From NCBI GenBank assembly GCA_027038965.1, contig JALWFG010000018.1, positions 1 to 64,000 on the forward strand: 64,000 nt of DNA. The letters run 5' to 3'. The position numbers and the translations under genes were made by a program. This document shows positions 26,757 through 34,108 of the stretch, piece by piece (position 1 is the stretch's first letter; the number at the start of each line of letters is the position of its first letter). Origin of the DNA: Candidatus Desulfofervidaceae bacterium. Lineage in GTDB: Bacteria > Desulfobacterota > Desulfofervidia > Desulfofervidales > Desulfofervidaceae. Under the pieces are notes generated by a model. The model was not told the origin of the DNA. It saw only the letters and a program-made list of their open reading frames with translations, and searched no databases.

Positions 26757-27806
26757 TCAGTCACCTCCTAAAATAAGATCTGCCGAGAGCAAAAATTCAA
26801 AGGGAATTTTCAACCCTAGTTCTTCGGCCCTTTTCAGATTTATTACAATCTTATACCCCCTGGCATCTTCTATCGGAATGTTGCCAGGTGGTGTTCCTTT
26901 GAGAATCAAAACTGCCTTTTCTCCTGCTTGTTTTCCCATTTCTTCAAAATCAACAACAGCAGCCCCCAAGCAGCCCCTTTTAACCATATTCAAGGTTCCA
27001 CCTATTTCTGGAAGATGATTATGGGCAAGGGTAAAATCTACCACCTCTAAGAGATTAAGCATCCGATCAAGGCCTTTTAAACGGTCAACAATAGGCATAA
27101 TGAAGGCTTGCCTAGGAGAATAAACCCCATTCAAAAGGGCTAGCTGGTCTTGATAGTCCTTCAAATCCTTCACTTCCCTTATTTGCAAAGGCACCGGGTG
27201 TTTTTTCATTTCATAAAGAGCACTTTCTCTAATGGCCATGCCTGTAGGAGAATTGCTTACAAAGAGAAATGCCTTCCTGAAATTTGGCAATATTTCTTGG
27301 GCAATTCTTACTGAAGCTGCAATATAAAGCTTCTCAAATACACCGGTAATATTATGGCCAGGATGGATGCGGGATTCCATAAAGTGAATCTTCTGATTAT
27401 AGATTTCAGGGGGCATATTCATGCCTGTGAACACAAATTTATAAGGGGTGTCAACCATCTTCAACATAACTTCTCGACAGGCATTATCGTCCACTACAAT
27501 TATCACATCTGGCCCAATTTTTTTTATTAATTCTCTAGTCCTTTTTGCCTGCCTGGCGATGGCCTCTGGGGTGATATAGTAAGTTTTGGTATTCATGTAA
27601 AACGTCTTTATTTCCAAAGGAAGGCCGCTTTCTTTAAGTGCCTTCCTAATTCCCCTTTCTTGAGGCATAGCAGTAGGATTCTGAGCCGAATAGCTCTGAA
27701 TGATTAATACCCTTTGCAATGGCCGGCCCCAAACTTTAGTAGAAGTGATCAAAAGAGGAATAAACAGCAGGATCAGAAATTTTAGGTAATGCCTTACTTT
27801 TAACAT
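26757..27806 (-). CDS. Periplasmic ABC-type substrate-binding protein (PF04392-like)
   Basis: The 349-residue protein starts with a signal peptide (MLKVRHYLKFLILLFIPLLITSTKVWG) and shows the two-lobed fold features of the ABC_sub_bind family: RVLIIQSYSAQNP, GPDVIIVVDDNA, ARQAKRTRELIKKI and a C-terminal IVINLKRAEELGLKIPFEFL, the usual ending for this family. No permease or ATPase gene is nearby. Its stop codon touches the start of the hybrid kinase, so it more likely presents a ligand to that kinase than feeds a transporter; this is inference. Confidence 0.88.
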   Translation of the reverse strand: MLKVRHYLKFLILLFIPLLITSTKVWGRPLQRVLIIQSYSAQNPTAMPQERGIRKALKESGLPLEIKTFYMNTKTYYITPEAIARQAKRTRELIKKIGPDVIIVVDDNACREVMLKMVDTPYKFVFTGMNMPPEIYNQKIHFMESRIHPGHNITGVFEKLYIAASVRIAQEILPNFRKAFLFVSNSPTGMAIRESALYEMKKHPVPLQIREVKDLKDYQDQLALLNGVYSPRQAFIMPIVDRLKGLDRMLNLLEVVDFTLAHNHLPEIGGTLNMVKRGCLGAAVVDFEEMGKQAGEKAVLILKGTPPGNIPIEDARGYKIVINLKRAEELGLKIPFEFLLSADLILGGD

Positions 27807-27853
27807 CCTGTGCTCTTTAGTTAATTAGAAGCGGAGTAAATATAATCCATTGT

Positions 27854-27882
27854 ATTATTGCAATTTTATTAACAAAAGTCAA
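27854..27882 (-). promoter_or_regulatory. Predicted sigma-70 promoter of the binding-protein/kinase operon
   Basis: On the - strand TTGACT and AATAAT are separated by 17 nt, with the -10 box about 48 nt before the ATG. Confidence 0.55.
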
Positions 27883-27930
27883 TTTTTTATTCCATCTATA
27901 AGCAATTGCCAAAAATCTGCGACCTCTATT

Positions 27931-27984
27931 TTAGTTAATAGTTAATGGTGGATAGGTAAGTAAAGAAAGTCTTTTTACTTAAAA
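27931..27984. repeat. Degenerate heptamer repeats
   Basis: Words such as TTAGTTA, ATAGTTA and ATGGTGG are followed by CTTTTTACTTAAAACTAAG, almost the same block as at 18330-18350. Confidence 0.5.
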
Positions 27985-28178
27985 CTAAGATAAGCGCTTT
28001 TCTAGAAGGTTGTTGATCATAGCCAGATAAACATTTAGGGAAAGGGCTTCCTCACATTTGCCCTTTTCTTCGCATTGTTCGATCCGCTCTTCTAAAAGTT
28101 CCTTTAATGACCTGAGTTCTTCGGTAGAAATCGTTTTTTTCGTAATTTTTCTAAAAGATTTTTAAGTAATGTCTCCAT
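27985..28178 (-). pseudogene. Small helical protein gene with a -1 frameshift at an A7 run
   Basis: From ATG at 28178 the - strand encodes METLLKNLLEKLRKK and then reaches a stop 11 codons after an A7 tract (28134-28140). Shifting by -1 within that tract continues as TISTEELRSLKELLEERIEQ to ...MINNLLEKRLS and a TAG at 27985, giving about 64 residues of strongly helical sequence with a CEEKGKCEE motif. The continuous protein-like character on both sides argues for one gene. It may be broken, mis-sequenced, or read by programmed slippage on the A7 (CGA AAA AAA CGA). No family is recognised. Confidence 0.55.
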
Positions 28179-28317
28179 ATGTTTTATCCCTCAGGCTTTA
28201 AAAGCATTTACTAAATACATCTATTTTTGTCTAAAATTGCCTGCAAAGTGCAGACAGTCTGGACACCAAAGGCCATAAAAGGGAATATGTGAAAAGGCTG
28301 ATTACTTCTGAAAAACC

Positions 28318-28394
28318 TGGTGCCCCCGACACGATTCGAACGTGCGGCCTAGGGATTAGGAATCCCTCGCTCTATCCTCCTGAGCTACGGGGGC
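28318..28394 (-). tRNA. tRNA-Arg, anticodon CCU
   Basis: On the - strand the cloverleaf is complete: acceptor GCCCCCG pairs with CGGGGGC, the D-arm is GCTCAGGAGGATAGAGC, the anticodon stem AGGGA/TCCCT holds the loop TTCCTAA (anticodon CCT, reading AGG), and the T-arm is GCACG TTCGAAT CGTGT. Discriminator A and an encoded CCA end the gene. Confidence 0.97.
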
Positions 28395-28402
28395 ACGCCT
28401 AA

Positions 28403-28431
28403 AAATTAGCATGTAAAAACGGGAAAGTCAA
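28403..28431 (-). promoter_or_regulatory. Predicted promoter of tRNA-Arg
   Basis: On the - strand TTGACT and TAATTT are 17 nt apart, with the -10 box 8 nt before the mature tRNA 5' end. Confidence 0.55.
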
Positions 28432-28573
28432 CCAGATTGAAATCTTTGTCGGAGAGTTTTTCGGAAACAAATAGTTTAAAAGAATTTTAGGGCAGAACTA
28501 ACCCTCACCTTTTTAGAATTTAGAGGCCTCGTAAATTGGGCGTTGCTCTAGATATACGCTCCAATATCTCATA

Positions 28574-28702
28574 TCAGGCATGGAAAAAATTAATCACCAC
28601 AAACAATCCAAAAATAAGGATGAGAATCAATTCTACTGACAAAACAAAAAAGACCAAAATCAGATTCTTGCTGAATTTTGCCATTGTGGCAAGGATTTTC
28701 AT
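28574..28702 (-). CDS. Small single-helix membrane protein (42 residues), sigma-54-driven candidate
   Basis: The ORF encodes MKILATMAKFSKNLILVFF and continues as one long hydrophobic segment ending INFFHA. A short positively charged start and one membrane helix are evident; no family is recognised. GGAG lies 7 nt before the ATG, and a sigma-54 promoter at 28740-28756 would start transcription about 27 nt before the ATG, just downstream of the terminator of the polysaccharide cluster. An in-frame ATG at 28720 would add six residues but lacks a good ribosome-binding site. That it is a real gene is inferred from the agreement of promoter, ribosome-binding site and topology. Confidence 0.5.
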   Translation of the reverse strand: MKILATMAKFSKNLILVFFVLSVELILILIFGLFVVINFFHA

Positions 28703-28739
28703 TCCTATACTCCAAGCCATCCTTTATCTCGTGTAACAG

Positions 28740-28756
28740 AGCAAAAATCATGCCAA
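28740..28756 (-). promoter_or_regulatory. Predicted sigma-54 (RpoN) promoter
   Basis: The - strand reads TTGGCATGATTTTTGCT, matching the -24/-12 consensus YTGGCACGRNNNTTGCW at every defined position but one, with the GG and GC doublets 10 nt apart. Confidence 0.65.
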
Positions 28757-28785
28757 ATAAAAAAACGGCCGAATATCAGCCGTTT
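28757..28785 (-). terminator. Intrinsic terminator of the exopolysaccharide cluster
   Basis: On the - strand AAACGGC and GCCGTTT form a 7-bp stem with a 9-nt loop followed by TTTTATTT. It lies about 80 nt after the stop of the last gene in the cluster. Confidence 0.7.
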
Positions 28786-28866
28786 ATAGAAATAGAGCCT
28801 TATGTAACCAGAAGGTAAAATAACCCCTTTTTCCCACAATAGGCAAACTTTTTGCCCAAGATAATT

Positions 28867-29874
28867 TTACACCCTTATGTCCTTAAGCCAATCCTTATTT
28901 TCTAAATACCATTCAACGGTCTTTTTTAACCCCGTATCTAAATCTACAGTTGGTTCCCAATCCAAAAGCGCTTTGGCTTTATGGATATCGGCCCAAGTTT
29001 CTTTCATGTCTGTCTTTTGAAATGGCAGATAGCTAATTCGGGCCTTTTTATTGAGAAATCCCTCAATCTTAGCAATAATTTGGTTCAAAGAAACCGGATT
29101 TTGACCGCCACCAAGATTGATAATTTCATACCCTAGGGGTTTTAAGGCCTTTATTGTGCCTGTAACAATGTCATCTATGTAGGTAAAATCCCTGGCCTGA
29201 GTGCCATCCCCAAAGAGTTGAAGGGGTTGTCCTTCATCAATCCATTTGATAAACCTGAAAATACTCATATCTGGCCTTCCAGCAGGACCATAAACAGTAA
29301 AATATCTTAAGACAGAAACATCAAACCCAAATAGATAATGATAGGTATAAGCCATTACTTCAGCGGCCTTTTTTGTGGCTGCATAAGGTGAAACAGGGGT
29401 ATTGACAGGCAAATCTTCCTTAAAAGGCATCGGTTGGCCTGCATAAAGAGATGAGGTTGAAGCAAGCACCAACTTATTGATTTTATATTTTTTCATCAGT
29501 TCAAGCAAATTAAGCGTGCCCTGGGCATTGCTGGTCAGATAAACATGGGGATTTTCTATGCTATATCTCACCCCAGCCCGAGCTGCCATATTAAGAATGG
29601 CATCACATTGATATTCGCTCAAAAGCACATCTAGTGCCTCCAAGTTTTCAAGACTGACCTGATAGAACTTAAAATTATCATACTTTAAAAGTCGCCTTTT
29701 TCGGTATTCCTTCACCCGAACATCGTAATATTTATTCATATTGTCAATACCAACAACATAAAACCCATTTTCAAGCAAAACCTCTGCCAGCCGCCATCCA
29801 ATAAAACCTGCTACCCCTGTTACCAAAACCCGGGAGATACCAAATTTATCTCTAACTTCTTTTAAAAACTCCAT
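28867..29874 (-). CDS. NAD-dependent nucleotide-sugar epimerase (UDP-glucuronate 4-epimerase-like)
   Basis: This is an extended short-chain dehydrogenase of 335 residues. The NAD-binding GVAGFIGWR sits near the N-terminus, STSSLYAG carries the catalytic Ser, and YAATKKAAE is the YxxxK active site; AGVRYSIENPHVYL and FTVYGPAGRPDMSIFRF are typical of UDP-glucuronate or UDP-glucose 4-epimerases. The ATG at 29874 is chosen because AAGGAG lies 7 nt upstream; a TTG six codons earlier is less likely. It is the last gene of the polysaccharide cluster and would supply a UDP-sugar precursor. Confidence 0.9.
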   Translation of the reverse strand: MEFLKEVRDKFGISRVLVTGVAGFIGWRLAEVLLENGFYVVGIDNMNKYYDVRVKEYRKRRLLKYDNFKFYQVSLENLEALDVLLSEYQCDAILNMAARAGVRYSIENPHVYLTSNAQGTLNLLELMKKYKINKLVLASTSSLYAGQPMPFKEDLPVNTPVSPYAATKKAAEVMAYTYHYLFGFDVSVLRYFTVYGPAGRPDMSIFRFIKWIDEGQPLQLFGDGTQARDFTYIDDIVTGTIKALKPLGYEIINLGGGQNPVSLNQIIAKIEGFLNKKARISYLPFQKTDMKETWADIHKAKALLDWEPTVDLDTGLKKTVEWYLENKDWLKDIRV

Positions 29875-29938
29875 TCGTGAGCTCCTTGGCAAACTTTACT
29901 TTGCATTTCAATTCATTGCCGGGCATTATATCCCAATG

Positions 29939-30868
29939 CTAAAAAATGGCAAACATCCGAGCCAAGGCATAGGTGATATAGAGCAAAACAAGCCTGAAAA
30001 AATATTTTAATGTCTTTTGTTTTATAGAAGTACGTAAAGCCAACAAAATAGGGGGTGTTATAAGTCCCAAAAGCGAAGCTCCAAATAGCCAAAAACTACC
30101 CTGCAAAAATAGCTCCAAAAGGCCGATTAAAAGGCCCATGGTGCCTATAAGATAGTAAACAGGCAGTCCCAAGCTGGGCAATTCTGACAGCTTTAGACCA
30201 TGAGAAAAGACGCCTTTGAGGTTTCCTTTACCACGCCACCGTTCTTTGCGAAAAAAGTGGCTCAGGGTACGGGCCTCTCCCAGATGCACCGAGCGAATTT
30301 GAGGGACACTTATGATTTTATAAAACTTGCCTAAACGATAGCAAAAGTCAACATCTTCACAGGTTATTAGATTTTCGTCAAAACCGCCTATTTTCTCAAA
30401 GGCCTCTCTGCGGACTAAAAGGTTCTCTGTAGGCAACCATTCTACCTCCTGGGGTTCACCACTTCCTTTTCTTTGCAAATACCAGGCCCGCTGAACCCAG
30501 GTAGCATCTTCCGGCACCAAGGTTGGAGAACCCACCGCTCCTATTTTAGGATCATCAAAAAAGGGTAAAGCGTTTTCTAACCAGTCTGAAGCAATGACGC
30601 AGTCCGCATCCACATAGGCCAAAACTTCTCCTTGGGCCAATTTGGCCCCTAGGTTTCTTAAGGCCGCCACTGTAGGGCCAGGGGCATTTATAACCTTTAC
30701 TCCAAACCCCTTGGCAATCTCCACGGTGTGGTCAGTGGAACCATTGTCTAACAGGACAACTTCAAAGATTTCCGTGCCTGTAGTCTGGCTAAAAATTGCC
30801 TTCAAGCACAAAGGGAGTGTCTTTTCTACATTTAGCGCAGGAATAATAAAAGAAACTTTGGGGGGCAT
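29939..30868 (-). CDS. Family 2 glycosyltransferase with C-terminal membrane helices
   Basis: The GT-A catalytic domain shows VSFIIPALNVEKTLPLCLKAI, the EVVLLDNGSTDHTVEIA motif, and the metal-binding AYVDADCVIASDWLE; DENLITCEDVDFCYRLG carries the acceptor-site ED. The C-terminus has two to three membrane helices (from about residue 230). The frame is open to an ATG at 30913, but that region overlaps a heptamer repeat array, so the ATG at 30868 (MPPKVSFII) is preferred. It probably adds a sugar to the lipid-linked polysaccharide repeat at the inner membrane. Confidence 0.88.
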   Translation of the reverse strand: MPPKVSFIIPALNVEKTLPLCLKAIFSQTTGTEIFEVVLLDNGSTDHTVEIAKGFGVKVINAPGPTVAALRNLGAKLAQGEVLAYVDADCVIASDWLENALPFFDDPKIGAVGSPTLVPEDATWVQRAWYLQRKGSGEPQEVEWLPTENLLVRREAFEKIGGFDENLITCEDVDFCYRLGKFYKIISVPQIRSVHLGEARTLSHFFRKERWRGKGNLKGVFSHGLKLSELPSLGLPVYYLIGTMGLLIGLLELFLQGSFWLFGASLLGLITPPILLALRTSIKQKTLKYFFRLVLLYITYALARMFAIF

Positions 30869-30906
30869 CGTTATCTGCTTCCCATTTCTCACCAATTTAG
30901 GCCACT

Positions 30907-30940
30907 CAACCATCCACTATCACCCCTCAACTATCAACTG
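30907..30940. repeat. Heptamer repeat array between two glycosyltransferase genes
   Basis: Consecutive 7-nt units CAACCAT, CCACTAT, CACCCCT, CAACTAT, CAACTGC fill the gap. On the other strand these are the GTTGATG/ATAGTGG-type words seen at 10281 and 34072. Confidence 0.55.
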
Positions 30941-30943
30941 CCT

Positions 30944-32131
30944 TTATCTACTGCCGTTTGAAGCAGAAGAAATCAATATTTTTTCCATCTTTTCTAAATT
31001 TTTCTCCCAATTATGCCTCTGCCGGATAAATTTAAAGGCATTATCAGCCAGTTGTCTTCTTTTTTCTCTGCTAAGAAGCAATGCTATCACATGCCCTGCA
31101 AATTGTCTGGGTTCATCTGCCAGTAAGAAGTCTCTGCCTGGCACAGCCTCTATCCCTGCTGTTGCTGCCGAAGTGGCCACAACCGGCACCCTTGCCGCCA
31201 TGGCCTCTAAAATTTTATTTTGAATGCCTCTAGCAATACGCAGGGGGACTACACAAACGCTCGCTTGGGCTAAATATTCCCTTACATCTGGCACCCAACC
31301 TGTAACCTTTATGCCTCTTTCCTTAGCTAGATGTTTGACTTGGGGCGTGGGATTTTTCCCTACAATGATAAACTCTGCTTGGGGCACCTGATTTCGCACT
31401 ATAGGGAAAATTTCTTTAACAAAATAAGTCACCGCATCAACATTGGGCCAATAATCCATAACACCGGTAAAAACAAGCTTGTATGTTCCTTCACTGTTGC
31501 GGTTCAACTTAGGAACAGTCACGCCGTTAGGAATGGTCGTAATAGGAATTGCTGGTAAAAATTCTTTAAAAATTTCTGCCTCCCGCTGAGATACAACAAA
31601 GGCATGTCGGCAATTCTGAGCAATCTGTTTTTCGTAACGCCGCAAAAGCAGACCCTCACGCCAATAAATGAATTTCATGGGCAACTGGGAGTAATGGGCA
31701 TAATCAAACCACTTCTCAGAATCGGCGTCCACAAAATCTATGACCTTTGGGATATGCTTTATCTTCAAAACATAAGGCGCCATGGCCGAACAATAGATAA
31801 AAATTAAATCAAATTTTTGCTGATGAAGGAGGCAGTCAATTTTTTGCTGTAATATCTTGATGTAAAAAAACGGCAGAGTAAGGGGAGTTAAAGTAGGGAA
31901 ATAAAATAAGCTCTTTATTTTCTGCCAGCGATTGTTAAGGCAAGCAATATCTACGCTCATACACAGTTTTTTGAGGACATTAATGTGCTGCTGTTCAGCA
32001 GCTTCTTCTGCTACCGAAGCCAAAGCAATCTGGTGTCGCCGGGCCAGGTGACTGAGAATATGATAAGACCGGATGCGGTCACCGCGGTCAGGAGGATAAG
32101 GAAGCCGATGGGTAAGAAAAAGAATCTTCAT
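30944..32131 (-). CDS. Family 4 glycosyltransferase, PEP-CTERM/exosortase-associated type
   Basis: The N-terminus MKILFLTHRLPYPPDRGDRIRSYHIL is characteristic of the sugar transferase family linked to PEP-CTERM/EpsH1 loci (TIGR03087 by recollection). The C-terminal GT-B domain shows NGVTVPKL, YKLVFTGVMDYWPNVDA, REYLAQASVCVVPLR, and the nucleotide-binding GIQNKILEAMAARVPVVAT. The ATG at 32131 is preferred to a TTG two codons upstream. Confidence 0.88.
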   Translation of the reverse strand: MKILFLTHRLPYPPDRGDRIRSYHILSHLARRHQIALASVAEEAAEQQHINVLKKLCMSVDIACLNNRWQKIKSLFYFPTLTPLTLPFFYIKILQQKIDCLLHQQKFDLIFIYCSAMAPYVLKIKHIPKVIDFVDADSEKWFDYAHYSQLPMKFIYWREGLLLRRYEKQIAQNCRHAFVVSQREAEIFKEFLPAIPITTIPNGVTVPKLNRNSEGTYKLVFTGVMDYWPNVDAVTYFVKEIFPIVRNQVPQAEFIIVGKNPTPQVKHLAKERGIKVTGWVPDVREYLAQASVCVVPLRIARGIQNKILEAMAARVPVVATSAATAGIEAVPGRDFLLADEPRQFAGHVIALLLSREKRRQLADNAFKFIRQRHNWEKNLEKMEKILISSASNGSR

Positions 32132-32152
32132 TGCCAAACTGGGAATTAAACC

Positions 32153-33250
32153 CTAACCTGCCAACGTGTAATACAACCCCATATATTCTCTGGCCATGCG
32201 TTGGGCAGAAAATTTCTTTTCAATTTTAGTCCGAGCATTCTGTGTTATTTGTCTGGCCTCTTCAGGATGGTTTAATAAGTAAAGAATCGCTTCAGCTAAT
32301 TTTTGGGCATCGTTTGCAGGAAATAACAACCCCGTTTTTCCATGTTCCACCAATGTTCTGTTGCCGGGAATATCCGAGGCCACCACAGGCACCCCTACCG
32401 CCATGGTCTCCATAAGACAGCGGGGGATGCCTTCCAAAAGGGAGGGTAAGACAAAAATAGTAAAATTTTTCAGCAATGAAACGGCATCTGGACGATAACC
32501 TGTAAAAATTACATTCTTTTTCAAATTTAAAGTTAACACTTGCTTTTCAAGCTCAGACCGCAAAGGTCCATCTCCCACTAACGTTAAAACCGCTTCCTTT
32601 TTATGTTTTATCACCTCTTTAAAGGCACGGAGCAAAACCTTAAGGTTTTTACGGGCAATCAGTTGCCCTACATAACCAATCACCATTTTATCTGAATCTT
32701 TTTGGGCCGGTGTTATCCCTTTTATTTCATCCAGATCAACCGCATTTAAAATGGTCCTGATTTTGTGTTTTGGGATACCACTTTTTATAAGCCCGCTTTC
32801 TAAATCAGAGGAAAGCGGACATACACAATCAAAGTAGCACAACAAGAAGCGGTCTAAATTCTCATATAACTTAAGTTTTAAGTCTGGTTCTTTGCTCCAG
32901 CCATGAGGTGTGCTTATCACCTTTGTATGACATAACTTTGCTGCTAAAAAGGCCACAAAATCTGATTTATAACCATGAGAGTGCAAGATGTGATAACCAT
33001 TTTGCCTTACCCATTTACCCAAACGCCAGGCCGCCAGGGGGTTAAAACGACCGCCAGTGTAAAGGTCAAAGGCCTTTAGTCCCCTTTTACGTGCTTCTTG
33101 AACTACAGCCGATGTCTCTCCTGGTTCGTCCACTAGGTTAACCAAACAACACTCTACCCTCCGTGAATCCAAATGACTCATCAAGGCCAAAATCCAGCGT
33201 TCTGCCCCAAACACTCCCATGCTACCAATTAGCTGGGCCACTTTAATCAC
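32153..33250 (-). CDS. Family 4 glycosyltransferase
   Basis: This is a GT-B enzyme of 365 residues. The N-terminal domain shows QLIGSMGVFGAERWILALM and HILHSHGYKSDFVA. The C-terminal domain shows GYVGQLIARKNLKVLLRAF, VGDGPLRSELEK, FTGYRPDAVSLLKNF and the nucleotide-sugar-binding VLPSLLEGIPRCLMETMAVG. The start overlaps the preceding acetyltransferase gene by 8 nt. Confidence 0.9.
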   Translation of the reverse strand: MIKVAQLIGSMGVFGAERWILALMSHLDSRRVECCLVNLVDEPGETSAVVQEARKRGLKAFDLYTGGRFNPLAAWRLGKWVRQNGYHILHSHGYKSDFVAFLAAKLCHTKVISTPHGWSKEPDLKLKLYENLDRFLLCYFDCVCPLSSDLESGLIKSGIPKHKIRTILNAVDLDEIKGITPAQKDSDKMVIGYVGQLIARKNLKVLLRAFKEVIKHKKEAVLTLVGDGPLRSELEKQVLTLNLKKNVIFTGYRPDAVSLLKNFTIFVLPSLLEGIPRCLMETMAVGVPVVASDIPGNRTLVEHGKTGLLFPANDAQKLAEAILYLLNHPEEARQITQNARTKIEKKFSAQRMAREYMGLYYTLAG

Positions 33251-33839
33251 GCCTTTTTTCTCCCCTTTTCCCTATGATGCGAGCAGGATTGCCGGCGACA
33301 ATAGAACACGGAGGCACATCATGCACGACGACACTCCCAGCCGCCACTATACTCTGTTCACCAATATTGGCCATTACCACAGCGCTATTGCCAATCCAAG
33401 AATCTCTGCCAATTGTGATTTTTTCCAGACGTCCTCCTTGCTCCCGAATGGGAACATCCAATTTATCAAAATAATGTTGATGTTTTCCACTGATAATATC
33501 CACATTGCTGCCAATCAAGACCTCATCTTCTATTACACACTCTCCAATAGAACAATTACAGCCGATATAAACATGCTGCCCCAGTTCTACACTGGCCTGA
33601 TGAATAATGGTCCCAAATTCTACGCAAATATCCGAGGCACACCGGGCAAGGGTCAGGCGGTAAAATTCTTTACGCAGATAATTACCTAAAACGCCTGGAA
33701 AGAGGCTCACGATATGAGAAGACATTTGAAATGGCTGGTCGGTTTTTAAAAACAACCCTAAGAATTTGGTTTGCAGATAAAGAGGAAATACCAAAATACG
33801 GCAGATAAGGCTTAAAAGGGATTTGAAGAAAAATTTCAT
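33243..33839 (-). CDS. Hexapeptide-repeat (left-handed beta-helix) acyltransferase
   Basis: The 198-residue protein contains imperfect hexapeptide repeats (VYIGCNCSIGECVIEDEVLIG, WIGNSAVVMANIGEQSIVAAGSVVV) ending in CSIVAGNPARIIGKR, as in serine- and sugar-O-acetyltransferases. An N-terminal helical part of about 60 residues may contact the membrane. It probably acetylates a sugar of the polysaccharide. It overlaps the downstream glycosyltransferase start. Confidence 0.85.
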   Translation of the reverse strand: MKFFFKSLLSLICRILVFPLYLQTKFLGLFLKTDQPFQMSSHIVSLFPGVLGNYLRKEFYRLTLARCASDICVEFGTIIHQASVELGQHVYIGCNCSIGECVIEDEVLIGSNVDIISGKHQHYFDKLDVPIREQGGRLEKITIGRDSWIGNSAVVMANIGEQSIVAAGSVVVHDVPPCSIVAGNPARIIGKRGEKRRD

Positions 33840-34108
33840 ACCAACGCCATTTTTTTATCCTCTTTGGCCATAGTCTTTAAAAGACTTCCAAAAACTTTTT
33901 GTCTGCCTCAATTCTTCTACCTTATCTTCAAAGGGTCTAACCATGGTTTTTCTATGTACCATATATCTAGATTTATGGCAAATGCGGTCTATGAATTAAT
34001 CCCTGGCTCTGTCCTGCTTTAGTCGGCAGTCAGAAGCGGAGCAAATATTTCCTTAAGCAAGCAAAAAAGCGGTTGATGGTGGATAGTTGACAGTTGAGGT
34101 TCCCACGC
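33840..34108. other. Intergenic region between asnB and the acyltransferase gene
   Basis: It contains a heptamer array at 34072-34100 (GTTGATG, GTGGATA, GTTGACA, GTTGAGG), a copy of the word GAAGCGGAGCAAAT at 34033-34046, and on the - strand a 35-codon ORF (33855-33962, MVHRKTMVRPFEDKVEELRQ then SFWKSFKDYGQRG). The ORF has no ribosome-binding site and may be the relic of a longer gene. No promoter is clear. Confidence 0.5.

Noticed and set aside
28318-28394. tRNA-Arg at the cluster border as an integration (att) site
   Set aside because: I found no integrase gene and no second copy of the tRNA 3' end in the window.
28536-28736. A + strand 66-codon ORF beginning MGVALDIRSNISYQAW
   Set aside because: It lacks a ribosome-binding site and lies antisense to the better supported 42-residue membrane protein ORF and its sigma-54 promoter.
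29940-29965. A TTGG...TTTGC string on the - strand as a sigma-54 promoter
   Set aside because: The GG-GC spacing is 11 nt instead of 10, and it lies inside the end of a glycosyltransferase gene.
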